A stretch of 64,000 nt of DNA from Bacillota bacterium (GTDB lineage Bacteria > Bacillota > Sulfobacillia > JAJZYS01 > JAJYTV01). The position numbers and the translations under genes were made by a program. The notes under the pieces are model-generated. The model ran no database searches. It saw only the letters and a program-made list of their open reading frames with translations, and was not told the origin of the DNA. Each line of letters opens with the position of its first letter. Position 1 is the first letter of the stretch. Below are positions 42,463 to 50,902 of the stretch, in pieces. Where the stretch lies: contig JAJZAT010000001.1 of NCBI GenBank assembly GCA_021799275.1, positions 1 through 64,000 of the forward strand. Reading direction: 5' to 3'.

Positions 42463-43482
42463 TCAGACGCCAGCGACATCGAGCACCGCCGCGCCGTCCA
42501 CGCGGCTGGCCTTCATGTCCCGCAGGGCCTCGTTCGCCGCGGCGAAGGGATACCTCGTGAACTCCGCGCGGATGTCGAGGCGGTCCGCGAGCGCGATGAA
42601 CTCTCGCGCGTCCTGCGCCGTCAGGTTCGCGACGCTGCGCAGGGTGCGTTCGCCGTAGAGCAAGGCGTAGGGCATGCTCGGAATGTCGGTCAGGTGCACC
42701 GCGTTGATCGCCACCGTCCCTCCGGGACGAACGGCCCTGAGGGCCTGCGGCACCACCACCCCCGCGGGGGCGAACGTCACGGCGCAATCGGCGGGTTCGG
42801 GCGCTTCGTCGCCGGGCAGGCCGGCCCACTTCGCGCCAAGCGCCAAAGCGAGGCGCCTATGGGACTCACCGCGCGTGAAGACGAAGACCCTCGCTCCCTG
42901 GCGCACCGCGAGCTGCAGGACGAGGTGCGCCGAGGCGCCGAAGCCGAAGAGAGCGACCGTCCCACCCGGCCGGAAGTCCGCGAGGCGCAGCGAGCGGTAG
43001 CCGATCACGCCGGCGCAGAGCAGCGGCGCCGCAGCGTGGCTCGCCATGCGCGACGGGATCGCTACGGTGTAGGCGGCGGGCACCGTCATCCACTCCGCGT
43101 AGCCGCCGTCGCTGTGCAGCCCGTTGAACTGGGCCTGCGCGCAGAGGTTCTCCTCGCCGCGCAGGCAGGCGGGGCACCTGCCGCACGCCTTGCGCAGCCA
43201 GTAGGCGCCGAGGCGCTCCCCGACCCCGACGCCGGTCACGCCCGGCCCGATGGCGTCCACCGTGCCGATCACCTGATGTCCCGGCACGATGGGCAGGCGC
43301 GGCAGTTCGAGATCGCCCTCGGCCGTGTGCAGGTCGGTGTGGCAGACACCGCAGGCGTCCACCTTGAGCCGCACCTCGCCCGGGCCCGGTTCGGGCCGCG
43401 GGATCTCCCGCAGGGTGAGCGGCCCTTGGGTCGACCCCGCCAGGGCCACCTCGGATGGCCTCTCGAGCACCCAGGCCTGCAT
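42463..43482 (-). CDS. Zinc-dependent alcohol dehydrogenase
   Basis: A 339-residue zinc MDR dehydrogenase. Catalytic zinc ligands are in CGVCHTD and PGHQVIG; the structural zinc set is CGRCPACLRGEENLC. The Rossmann motif is degenerate (FGFGASAHLVLQLA), close to the AdhP/YogA-like zinc-binding alcohol dehydrogenase group. It probably oxidises or reduces short alcohols and aldehydes with NAD(P). The ATG is preceded by AGGATG. It is divergent from the D-aminopeptidase gene. Confidence 0.88.
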   Translation of the reverse strand: MQAWVLERPSEVALAGSTQGPLTLREIPRPEPGPGEVRLKVDACGVCHTDLHTAEGDLELPRLPIVPGHQVIGTVDAIGPGVTGVGVGERLGAYWLRKACGRCPACLRGEENLCAQAQFNGLHSDGGYAEWMTVPAAYTVAIPSRMASHAAAPLLCAGVIGYRSLRLADFRPGGTVALFGFGASAHLVLQLAVRQGARVFVFTRGESHRRLALALGAKWAGLPGDEAPEPADCAVTFAPAGVVVPQALRAVRPGGTVAINAVHLTDIPSMPYALLYGERTLRSVANLTAQDAREFIALADRLDIRAEFTRYPFAAANEALRDMKASRVDGAAVLDVAGV

Positions 43483-43648
43483 GGCAACACATCCTTCGCA
43501 GACGAGACCTGCGGAACCGATTCCCATCGTGCCTCTCAGCCATGGCGTGCGCAACGCCCCTTCGCCGCAAGGAGGGCGGGGCCGGGGAGGCGAAGACGCC
43601 TAACGCCCCATGTTCCGGCTGCAGGGCACGACGCAAGGAGATGGCGAG

Positions 43649-44461
43649 ATGCGGGTCTACATTTCCGCGGACATCGAAGGCACCGCCGGCGTGAGCGGCC
43701 GCTCCCAGACCGCGGCGGGCGCGGAGGGCTACCAGGCGGCCTGCCGGCTGATGACGCAGGAGGTCAACGCGGCGATCGAGGGCGCCTTCGCCGGCGGCGC
43801 GACGGAGGTCACGGTGAACGACTCCCACGGCCAGATGCTCAACCTCATCCTCGAGCTGCTCGATCCGCGCGCAGACCTCCTGCACGGCGCCCCGAAGCCC
43901 TGGAGCATGGTCGAGGGGTTGGACGCCTCCTACGACCTGATGGTCTGCACCGGCTACCACGCCCGGGCCGGCGCCGCAGGGACCCTGGCCCACACCTACT
44001 CGAGCGCGGTCATCCACGAGGTCACGCTCTGTGGCACGCCGGTCGGGGAGTACGAGCTGAACGCGTACTACGCCGGCACCTACGGCGTACCGGTCGCGGC
44101 GGTGGCCGGCGACGATGTTCTGGAGCGCGAGGTGCTGGGCGTCTCGCCGCAGGTGCATTTCGCCCGCGTCAAGGAGGCGCGCGGCCGCTTCGGCTCGCTG
44201 TCGCTCGGGGCCGAGCGTGCCCGTGAGGCGATCCGCGCCGCGGTGGAGGCGGCCTGCCGGCTGGGGGACGTCCCGGGCCTCGTCGCCCCTCCCCGGCCAG
44301 ATCTCGTCGCCACCTTCATGCACGCGGGCCAAGCGCAGGTGGCGGCGCTCTGTCCGGGTTCGGAACGCGTCTCGCCGGTCGCCGTGCGCTTCGAAAGCAG
44401 CGAGTTCCGCGAGGTCTTCCGGGCCTTCAGGGCCATGATCACCTTGGCGGGCACCGTCTGA
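43649..44461 (+). CDS. dppA: M55-family D-aminopeptidase
   Basis: A 270-residue M55 peptidase. Metal ligands are visible in SADIEG (Asp and Glu, residues 6-10), NDSHG (about 60), TGYHA (about 104) and the Glu after the GTPVGE strand. DppA-type enzymes release D-amino acids from D-amino acid peptides; in Bacillus the gene is sporulation-associated. The ATG has AAGGAGAT upstream. No dpp transporter genes follow. Confidence 0.88.
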   Translation: MRVYISADIEGTAGVSGRSQTAAGAEGYQAACRLMTQEVNAAIEGAFAGGATEVTVNDSHGQMLNLILELLDPRADLLHGAPKPWSMVEGLDASYDLMVCTGYHARAGAAGTLAHTYSSAVIHEVTLCGTPVGEYELNAYYAGTYGVPVAAVAGDDVLEREVLGVSPQVHFARVKEARGRFGSLSLGAERAREAIRAAVEAACRLGDVPGLVAPPRPDLVATFMHAGQAQVAALCPGSERVSPVAVRFESSEFREVFRAFRAMITLAGTV

Positions 44462-44482
44462 GGATCCCGGTACCGCACGCTT

Positions 44483-44515
44483 AGAGCCCGCCCCCGACGA
44501 CCGGGAGCGGGCTCT
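44483..44515. terminator. Convergent terminator between dppA and rsfS
   Basis: AGAGCCCGC, 15-base loop, GCGGGCTCT. It serves both converging transcription units. Confidence 0.6.
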
Positions 44516-44527
44516 GCGTCGACTTGT

Positions 44528-44866
44528 CTATACCTCCGCGAGGCGCGGGGCGTCACCCCACAGGCGCTCGAGGTCGTAGAAGCGGTGGGCATCCGGCAGC
44601 ATCACGTGCACCGCGATGTCGCGGAAGTCGACCAGGATCCAGTCCGCCCCTTCGCGCCCCTCGCGATGGTGGAACTTGCCGAGCTTGTCCTGCAGGGCGT
44701 CCACGACCGCCTCGGACTGCACCCTGTTCTGCGTCGTGCAGATGACGAAATAGTCCACGAACGGCGTATGGCCGCGCACATCCAGAACAACGACGTAGGG
44801 GCACTTGCGGTCGCGGCAGGCATCGGCCGCAAGGCGGGCGCGCGCGGCGCTGTCCTCTCTATCGAT
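44528..44866 (-). CDS. rsfS: Ribosomal silencing factor RsfS, non-canonical start
   Basis: The protein matches RsfS: VVVLDVRGHTPFVDYFVICTTQ, then ADWILVDFRDIAVHVMLP and FYDLERLWGDAPRL. RsfS binds L14 and prevents 30S-50S joining. A full N-terminal helix (SAARARLAADACRDRKCPY) is encoded, but no ATG, GTG or TTG exists in frame between the upstream TGA (44888-44890) and the GTG at 44779, which would delete that helix. ATC at 44864-44866 lies 8 bases after GGGGAGGG and gives a normal 112-residue protein, so I propose it as the start. A frameshift error is the alternative. Confidence 0.8.
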   Translation of the reverse strand: MDREDSAARARLAADACRDRKCPYVVVLDVRGHTPFVDYFVICTTQNRVQSEAVVDALQDKLGKFHHREGREGADWILVDFRDIAVHVMLPDAHRFYDLERLWGDAPRLAEV

Positions 44867-44887
44867 GGCACCGTCCCTCCCCGGGGA

Positions 44888-45439
44888 TCAGATGAAGCTG
44901 TTGTAGGTCGCCACGGCCCGCGGGTGGATGAGATGGCCCTGCGAAGCGAGATGCGTGAGCTGCATCTTGAGGCAGGTGGCGACGGCGACGCGGAGGCCGT
45001 CCTTCGCGATGCCGCGCAGTTCCTCGATGCCCGGATACTCGCGCGTCGGCTCGATCGCGTCGGCGAGGAAGATGATCTGCGCCAGGCGTCCCATGCCGGG
45101 CGCGCCTGTGGTGTGCAGCCGCACCGCCTGCAGGACGTCCGCGTCGTGCAGCCCGTCCTCCGCGAGGCGCGACGCCTCGATCGGGCCGTGCAAGAGCAGC
45201 GGCGCCTGCCGCTCGATCCTCTCCATCGGAAGTTTGCGCATCAATGCCTCCGCAAGCATGTCGGCGGGGCGCATTTCGCGTGCCAGATCATGGACGATGC
45301 CGGCAAGGCGCGCGCGCTCGGGCTCCTCGTCGTAGTAGGCGGCGAGCTCGGCGGCCGTTTCGGCGACACCGAGGCTATGGGCGACACGCGCAGGCGTCAA
45401 CGTGCTCTGCATCTTCTCGAGCCAGTCGATCTCCGCCAA
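44888..45439 (-). CDS. yqeK: HD-domain nucleotidase (YqeK, Ap4A hydrolase)
   Basis: A 183-residue HD-superfamily protein: early RVAHSLGVAETA, HD pair in GIVHDLARE, and later His/Asp ligands (LLLHGPIEA, FLADAIEP). YqeK proteins hydrolyse diadenosine tetraphosphate symmetrically. The TTG start has GGGGGAG upstream. It lies between nadD and rsfS, the usual Bacillota order. Confidence 0.88.
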   Translation of the reverse strand: MAEIDWLEKMQSTLTPARVAHSLGVAETAAELAAYYDEEPERARLAGIVHDLAREMRPADMLAEALMRKLPMERIERQAPLLLHGPIEASRLAEDGLHDADVLQAVRLHTTGAPGMGRLAQIIFLADAIEPTREYPGIEELRGIAKDGLRVAVATCLKMQLTHLASQGHLIHPRAVATYNSFI

Positions 45440-45464
45440 TCCTTGCTCTCCCCCTCGGGACCTT

Positions 45465-46106
45465 CTAAAGCCACATCTCCGCGAGGCGGCCGTGACCGTG
45501 GCCGCCCGCGGCGCGCGGGCGCACGTACAGGTTGCTCTTGAGGATGTACTGCTCGACCGTCTCGGGCACCAGGTACTTGATCGGCTCGCCGCTTTCGACG
45601 CGCCGGCGGATGTCGCTCGACGAGATGGCCAAGGCCGGCACCTCGATCGTATGGACGCGAGCCGCCGAGACCTGCGGGATGGCCTGCCGAAGGCGCTGGA
45701 AGTCGGCGGGCGGGTATCCCGGGCGTGTCGCCGCGATCAGCTCGCACTGCGCCAGGATGTCCTGCGGCCGGCTCCAGGTCATCAGCTCCATCACCGCGTC
45801 GGCGCCTGTGATGAAGTAGATGAGGGCATCGGGCCCCACCAGCCCGCGCAGTTCCTCGATCGTGTCGACGGTGTACGATGGACCCACCCGGTCGATCTCG
45901 GTGCGCGAGACGCGGAAATAGGGGTTCGTGGAGGTCGCCAGCACGGTCATCAGGTAGCGGTGCTCCGCGGGTGTGACCGTGCGGTCCTGCTTGTGCGGCG
46001 GGTTGCCCGAGGGGATGAAGATGACCTGCTCCAGCCCGAACGCGGCGCGCGACGCCTCGGCCGTCACGAGATGGCCGAAGTGGATCGGATCGAACGTACC
46101 GCCCAT
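45465..46106 (-). CDS. nadD: Nicotinate-nucleotide adenylyltransferase
   Basis: A 213-residue NadD with GGTFDPIHFGHL (residues 2-13), SGNPPHK, FITGADAV and ISSSDIRRR. It converts nicotinate mononucleotide to deamido-NAD. The C-terminus has a short His/Gly-rich extension (AAGGHGHGRLAEMWL). The ATG has only a weak upstream site; no other in-frame start is available. Confidence 0.92.
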   Translation of the reverse strand: MGGTFDPIHFGHLVTAEASRAAFGLEQVIFIPSGNPPHKQDRTVTPAEHRYLMTVLATSTNPYFRVSRTEIDRVGPSYTVDTIEELRGLVGPDALIYFITGADAVMELMTWSRPQDILAQCELIAATRPGYPPADFQRLRQAIPQVSAARVHTIEVPALAISSSDIRRRVESGEPIKYLVPETVEQYILKSNLYVRPRAAGGHGHGRLAEMWL

Positions 46107-46162
46107 GATGCCGATGGCCCTGCGCCCTTGCGCCGTGAAGGATGCAGGTGTCTTCTCTCGCG

Positions 46163-47422
46163 CTACGCGTCATCACCCTCGATGAACTCAAATTCATGCT
46201 CGCGGATGCGCACGCTCTGTCCGGTCATGGCTCCAGCCCGCTTCAGGGCAGCCTCGACGCCCTTGCGCCGCAAATAGCGCTGGAGGCTTTTGACGGCGCG
46301 CTCGCTGTCGAGGTCGGTCATCGCGACGCGCCGCTCCACGGTGACTCCCTCCACACGGAAGCCATCGCCTTCAGGCACGACACGAAACGCCGTCGGATCC
46401 TGGCGCTCCTTCGTCTCAGCAGGCAGCGGCTCCTGCTGGGGAGCCAAAGCCGCGAGGCGCCAGACAGCGTCCGCGAGTTCGGGAAGGCCCTGTCCGCTGG
46501 CGGCGGAAATGGCGTAGACCTGGCTCCCAGCGGTCTCGAGGCGCAAGCGCAAGGCGCTCTCGGCCTCCCGCGCCACCGGCAGATCGAGCTTGTTGAGCGC
46601 GACGACGTACGGGCGCTCCGCGATCTCGGGGTCGTAGAGCCGCACTTCCTCGCGCACGGCCAGGAAGCCCTGGTACGCTTCCTCGTCGCTCGCGTCGAGC
46701 ACGTGCAGAAACGCCCGACAGCGGCTCGCGTGCCGCAGGAACAGGTCACCGAGCCCCCGCCCCTCGTGCGCCCCTTCGATCAGGCCGGGCAGATCCGCAA
46801 GCACCAGACCCTTGCCGTCGCGCTCGAGGATGCCGAGTTCCGGCTGGATCGTCGTGAAGGGGTAGTCGCCCACCTTGGGCCTCGCGTTCGTCAGACGCGA
46901 CAGGAGGGTGGACTTGCCGGCGTTCGGCAGGCCCAAAAGGCCGATGTCGGCGACGAGGCGGAGTTCGAGGATGAACCAGCCCTCCTCGCCCGGCTCGCCC
47001 CGCTCGGCCACGCGCGGCGCGCGGTCCCGCGCCGTGGCGAACCGCGCGTTGCCGCGCCCGCCGCGGCCCCCGCGCGCGGCGATCACCGTCTCGCCCGGCA
47101 CGCGCAGGTCGCGCACGACGCTGCCGTCGTCGCGCCGCACCACGGTGCCCGGCGGCACCTCGAGCACGAGGTCCTCGCCGTCCTTGCCGTGACGGTTGGC
47201 TCCCGCGCCGCCGCCGCCGGCCCCGGCCCTGTAGTGGTGGCGCCCGCGATAGGCGCTGAGGGTCGTCTCGCCTGCGGCCACGCGCAGGATGACGTCACCG
47301 CCGCGCCCGCCGTCCCCCCCGTCGGGGCCGCCATGCGGCACGTATTTCTCACGTCGGAACGAGAGGGCGCCACTCCCCCCGTCCCCCGCCTTGAGATAGA
47401 CGCGCACCTCATCCACGAACAT
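46163..47422 (-). CDS. obg: GTPase Obg
   Basis: A 419-residue Obg. The glycine-rich OBG fold covers about 1-158 (FVDEVRVYLKAGDGGSG, GGPDGGDGGRGGDV). The G domain has GLPNAGKSTLL, DLPGLI and NKLD. A C-terminal OCT domain lies around 335-419. It is a ribosome-associated GTPase involved in 50S assembly and, in Bacillus, in sporulation initiation. GGAGG precedes the ATG. It overlaps the Spo0B-like gene by 14 bases. Confidence 0.95.
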   Translation of the reverse strand: MFVDEVRVYLKAGDGGSGALSFRREKYVPHGGPDGGDGGRGGDVILRVAAGETTLSAYRGRHHYRAGAGGGGAGANRHGKDGEDLVLEVPPGTVVRRDDGSVVRDLRVPGETVIAARGGRGGRGNARFATARDRAPRVAERGEPGEEGWFILELRLVADIGLLGLPNAGKSTLLSRLTNARPKVGDYPFTTIQPELGILERDGKGLVLADLPGLIEGAHEGRGLGDLFLRHASRCRAFLHVLDASDEEAYQGFLAVREEVRLYDPEIAERPYVVALNKLDLPVAREAESALRLRLETAGSQVYAISAASGQGLPELADAVWRLAALAPQQEPLPAETKERQDPTAFRVVPEGDGFRVEGVTVERRVAMTDLDSERAVKSLQRYLRRKGVEAALKRAGAMTGQSVRIREHEFEFIEGDDA

Positions 47423-47834
47423 GAAGGTCCTCCTCCGGCCAGGACACTTGAACGCCCTCGGCGGCGCAGGTCACGAGCAGGACGCCCGTCCGCCGTTCTG
47501 CGAGGGCCAGTCCGAGCTTCGGCAAAAGATCGCTCAGCGTATCCCTTTGCACCGTCGCGGGATCACCCTGCCAGGCGACCGGCTGTCCAGCCTCCTCCGC
47601 GTCGGCGAGGAGCTGCCAGAGGGCATACTGCTCCTCTCCGGCGCCTGCGCGGCCGAGGGCCGACAGCAGGGCCTCCTCGCGCACCAGGCGCTCCAGGACC
47701 GCCTGCGACTTCTCGCCTTCCCCTAGCTGTGCCCAGCCGAAGGCCACCTGCAGCGCATTGGCGAAGCGGTGCCGCACGGCGCGTACCGCCCGCAGCGCCG
47801 CCCGCCGCGCGCCAGCATCCTCCTGATAGGCCAA
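47409..47834 (-). CDS. spo0B: Spo0B-like phosphotransferase
   Basis: A 141-residue protein with an N-terminal helical hairpin containing VRHRFANALQVAFGWAQLG, which fits the Spo0B histidine motif (RHDW-N-LQ); the phosphorylatable residue would be His22. The C-terminal part is a reduced ATPase-like fold (VLLVTCAAEGVQVSW). Spo0B passes phosphate from Spo0F to Spo0A. It is in the canonical place between rpmA and obg. The TTG start has AAAGGGGG 11 bases upstream. Confidence 0.72.
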   Translation of the reverse strand: MAYQEDAGARRAALRAVRAVRHRFANALQVAFGWAQLGEGEKSQAVLERLVREEALLSALGRAGAGEEQYALWQLLADAEEAGQPVAWQGDPATVQRDTLSDLLPKLGLALAERRTGVLLVTCAAEGVQVSWPEEDLHVRG

Positions 47835-47891
47835 GGCGGTCAGCGCCCCCTTTGCGCGGGCGCCGACCGCCGAGCATTTGGTCGCATGATC

Positions 47892-48158
47892 CTAGAGGGG
47901 CTGCACCGACACCTCGGAGCGGTCGCCGCGCGTCGCGAAGGCGACGACCCCGTCCGTGAGTGCGTAGAGGGTGTGGTCCCGACCGACGCCGACGTTCTCG
48001 CCGGGGCGCACGCGCGTGCCGCGCTGGCGGACGATGATGGTGCCGGCGCGCACGCTCTGGCCGCCGAACGCCTTCACGCCGAGTCGCTTGGGCTGCGAGT
48101 CGCGGCCGTTGCGCGACGATCCGCCGCCCTTCTTGTGCGCGAAGAGCTGCAGGTTCAT
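47892..48158 (-). CDS. rpmA: 50S ribosomal protein L27 with cleavable N-terminus
   Basis: An 88-residue L27: [21 protein letters not shown] and [10 protein letters not shown]. The N-terminal extension MNLQLFA precedes the mature alanine-histidine start and fits the Prp cleavage motif of Bacillota. The ATG overlaps the prp stop in ATGA. Confidence 0.95.
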   Translation of the reverse strand: MNLQLFAHKKGGGSSRNGRDSQPKRLGVKAFGGQSVRAGTIIVRQRGTRVRPGENVGVGRDHTLYALTDGVVAFATRGDRSEVSVQPL

Positions 48159-48475
48159 GTGTTCTCCTCCTCCTTGACGCTGAGGGCGATCGCCCCCGGG
48201 TAGCTCTCAGAAATATCCTGGATGCCCAGAAGGCAGGTCTCGAGGATCACCTGTCCGGCCTCGCCGCTCTCGCCCTGCCAGAGCACGTCGCCATCGCGCA
48301 CCCTGGCCGCCGCCGCCTCGGGATCGAGCCTGCCCAGTCCCAGGGCGGCCGTCTGCACGAGAGCCGACATCGCGGCGCAGACGAGATCCTGGCCGTAGGG
48401 CGCTGTGCCCGCGTGTCCGTGCACGTGCAGGCGGACTATCCGCCCGCCGCGACGGACCACCTCGGCCCGGATCAC
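48155..48475 (-). CDS. prp: Ribosomal-processing cysteine protease Prp
   Basis: A 106-residue Prp (YsxB). The catalytic pair is visible in VHGHAG (His21) and [10 protein letters not shown] (Cys33). It removes the L27 N-terminal extension encoded by the next gene. The GTG start overlaps the rplU stop (GTGA), so rplU-prp-rpmA is translationally coupled. Confidence 0.92.
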   Translation of the reverse strand: MIRAEVVRRGGRIVRLHVHGHAGTAPYGQDLVCAAMSALVQTAALGLGRLDPEAAAARVRDGDVLWQGESGEAGQVILETCLLGIQDISESYPGAIALSVKEEENT

Positions 48476-48783
48476 CCCTCGATCGCTTCGACCCGCACCT
48501 CGGCGAACGGCTGACGGTGTCCGTAGCGCCGGCGGTAGTTGACCTTGGGCTTGTACTTGAAGACGAGAATCTTGCGTGCCTTGCCATGGACCGAGACCTT
48601 GCCGCGCACCTTGGCGCCCTGGACGAACGGGCTCCCCACCGCGACCGTGCCGTCGTCGCGCACAAGGAGAAGCACCTGCTCGAACACGATCTCCTCGCCC
48701 GGCGTGCCGATCTTTTCGACGCGGACGAACTCGCCCGGCGCCATGCGGTACTGCTTACCGCCGGTCTCCACAACTGCGTACAT
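48472..48783 (-). CDS. rplU: 50S ribosomal protein L21
   Basis: A 103-residue L21 starting YAVVETGGKQYRM and with the KVRGKVSVHGKARKILVFKYKPKVNYRRRYGHRQ signature region. It is the first gene of rplU-prp-rpmA, behind GGGAGG and a strong vegetative promoter. Confidence 0.95.
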   Translation of the reverse strand: MYAVVETGGKQYRMAPGEFVRVEKIGTPGEEIVFEQVLLLVRDDGTVAVGSPFVQGAKVRGKVSVHGKARKILVFKYKPKVNYRRRYGHRQPFAEVRVEAIEG

Positions 48784-48862
48784 GCTCTGCCTCCCGACGC
48801 GCCGCCGCCGGTGCGCCCAAGGGCGTCTTCAAACCGGCTGCGAGCGGTATGCAAACATGAGT

Positions 48863-48891
48863 ATTTTACCGGCTATCGCGTTACGCGTCAA
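48863..48891 (-). promoter_or_regulatory. Vegetative promoter of the rplU operon
   Basis: On the minus strand TTGACG (48886-48891), 17 bases, TAAAAT (48863-48868). The -35 lies within the last codons of the RNase G gene. Confidence 0.7.
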
Positions 48892-50629
48892 CGCGGCTCG
48901 GCGCAGGCTCCTTGGCGGCGCGCCGCGTGCGCTGACCGACGAGTTTGGCGCGGGCGAAGGTGCGGAATGCTCCGGTGACATGCACCTTGACCTTTTCGCC
49001 CACCAGGTGGCCGCCGCCCTGCACGTCGATCACGTAGCCCTCGACGCGCGCGATGCCGTCGTCGGGGTTGCTCTGGTGCGGCTCCTCGATGCGGAGCTCG
49101 ATCTCCTCGCCGGGCTGCACCGGCCGGGCGAGCCGATCGATCTCCTCGCGCGTCCCGACCGCCTTCACCCGCATCGTCTCGATGCGCAGATCCTCTGCGC
49201 CGCGCACGTGGACCGTGCGGCCGATCTCCTTCTCGAACTCCCTGAGGTGCGCACCGCCGGTGCCGATCAGCAGCGCCGCGACGGCGGGGTTCACCTCGAC
49301 CAGCACAGCCTCCTGATTCTCGCGCCTCAGGAGCGAGCGGACCTCGCGCCGCACCTTCTGCGCCATCGTCTCCTCGGACAGCACGCGGCCGCGCCCCTCA
49401 CAGTCCGGGCAGGTCCGGAGCAGCATGCCCTCGAGCCCGTGCCCAACCTTCTTGCGCGTCATCTCGACGAGGCCGAGCTGCGTCAGCCCGAGCACGTGCA
49501 CCTTCGTGCGGTCGCGCCGGACCATGTCCTCGAGCGTCGACAGCACCTTCTGCCGGTCGTCGTGGCGGTCCATGTCGATGAAGTCGACGATGATGATGCC
49601 GGCGAGGTCCCTGAGGCGGATCTGCCGGGCGATCTCCTCCGCCGCCTCGATGTTCGTCCGCACGACCGTCTCCTGGAGGTTCCGGTTGCCGACAAACTTG
49701 CCGGTGTTGACGTCGATTACGGTCAGGGCCTCGGTCTGGTCGATCACGAGGTAGCCGCCGCAGTGCAGCCAGACCTTGCGCCGGATCGCGTTCTCGATTT
49801 CCGGCTCGAGGTTGAAGGCGTCGAAGAGACTCGCCTGGTCGGTCGACCAGAGCCGGATGTGCTTTCTGAGCTCGGGCGACATCGTGTCGGCCAGCTCGAC
49901 CACCCGGTCATACTCCTCCTTGTTGTCGATCCAGACGTGCTGCACCTCGTCCGTGAGCATGTCGCGCACGATGCGGAACGTCAGGCCGAGGTCCTTGTGC
50001 AGCAGGGCCGGCGCCGTCATCACCTGGGCGCGGCGCTGGATGCGCTGCCAAAGTCGCGTCAGGAAGTCCATGTCCTGCTGCAGTTCCGCCTCGGGCCTGC
50101 CCTCGGCGACGGTACGGACGATCACCCCGGCACCTTCCGGCTTGGCGGCCTCAGCCCATGCCTTGAGGCGGCTGCGCTCCTTGTCGTCGGAGATTCGGCG
50201 CGAGACACCGATGAAGTCGTTCGTCGGCGTCAGCACGACATACCGTCCAGGCAAGCTGATGTTGCCCGTCACGCGCGCGCCCTTGGTGCCGATCGCCTCC
50301 TTGACGACCTGCACCATGATCTCCTGCTTGGGGCGCACCACATCGTCGATGTTCACGAACTTGCGGGTCTTCTGCTCCTCGACGCCGTCGTCCTCGTCGT
50401 AGAGGGCGCCTGCGTCGCCCACGTGCAGAAACGCGTTCTTCTCGAGGCCGATCGCGACGAACGCGGCCTCCATGCCCGGGAGCACGTTCTCGACGCGCCC
50501 CTTGTAGATGTTGCCCACCGCCCGCTGCTGGATCGGACGCTCCACCATGAGTTCGACGAGCTCGCCATCCTCGAGGATCGCTGCACGCGTCTCGAGAGGC
50601 TCGACGTTCACCAATATTTCGCGGCGCAC
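48881..50629 (-). CDS. rng: Ribonuclease E/G family protein
   Basis: A 582-residue RNase E/G catalytic protein: S1 domain (NIYKGRVENVLPGMEAAFV), a 5' sensor/RNase H region, the catalytic aspartates in TVIDVNTGKFVG and IIIVDFIDM, and a zinc-link CPDC (TCPDCEGRG). A C-terminal TRAM-like region (GEKVKVHVTGAFRTFARAKLVG) is added, as in some Bacillota RNase G. It processes rRNA and mRNA. It starts at GTG. Confidence 0.92.
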   Translation of the reverse strand: MRREILVNVEPLETRAAILEDGELVELMVERPIQQRAVGNIYKGRVENVLPGMEAAFVAIGLEKNAFLHVGDAGALYDEDDGVEEQKTRKFVNIDDVVRPKQEIMVQVVKEAIGTKGARVTGNISLPGRYVVLTPTNDFIGVSRRISDDKERSRLKAWAEAAKPEGAGVIVRTVAEGRPEAELQQDMDFLTRLWQRIQRRAQVMTAPALLHKDLGLTFRIVRDMLTDEVQHVWIDNKEEYDRVVELADTMSPELRKHIRLWSTDQASLFDAFNLEPEIENAIRRKVWLHCGGYLVIDQTEALTVIDVNTGKFVGNRNLQETVVRTNIEAAEEIARQIRLRDLAGIIIVDFIDMDRHDDRQKVLSTLEDMVRRDRTKVHVLGLTQLGLVEMTRKKVGHGLEGMLLRTCPDCEGRGRVLSEETMAQKVRREVRSLLRRENQEAVLVEVNPAVAALLIGTGGAHLREFEKEIGRTVHVRGAEDLRIETMRVKAVGTREEIDRLARPVQPGEEIELRIEEPHQSNPDDGIARVEGYVIDVQGGGHLVGEKVKVHVTGAFRTFARAKLVGQRTRRAAKEPAPSRVDA

Positions 50630-50692
50630 CGCTTGTCTTCACTCCCAAAACCCTGCCGGCCATCAAGGCTTACGGCAGTAAACTTGTTTGGC

Positions 50693-50881
50693 TCAAGTAT
50701 AGGTAGGGCCGTCCGGCTTGACAAGCGGAGCCTCTCCGCTGCCGGCGCAGTCCCTGCAGGTGCCCTGGCCGCCGCACGCTTCGCAGAGCGTCGCGTCGCG
50801 CCAGGGAAACTCCTCGACGCCACGGCCGAGGCAGCGCGGGCAGACGCCCGTGCCGTTGCAGCCGGCGCATGCCGTGACCAT
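50693..50881 (-). CDS. DnaJ-type zinc-finger mini-protein
   Basis: A 62-residue protein made almost entirely of four CxxCxGxG motifs (CAGCNGTG, CPRCLGRG, CEACGGQG, CRDCAGSG), the DnaJ cysteine-rich pattern, without a J domain. It should bind two zinc ions. The ATG follows GAGGTGAT. It lies between spoIVFB and the RNase G gene; its function is unknown. Confidence 0.7.
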   Translation of the reverse strand: MVTACAGCNGTGVCPRCLGRGVEEFPWRDATLCEACGGQGTCRDCAGSGEAPLVKPDGPTYT

Positions 50882-50902
50882 CGGATCACCTCGGCCTCAT
50901 GA

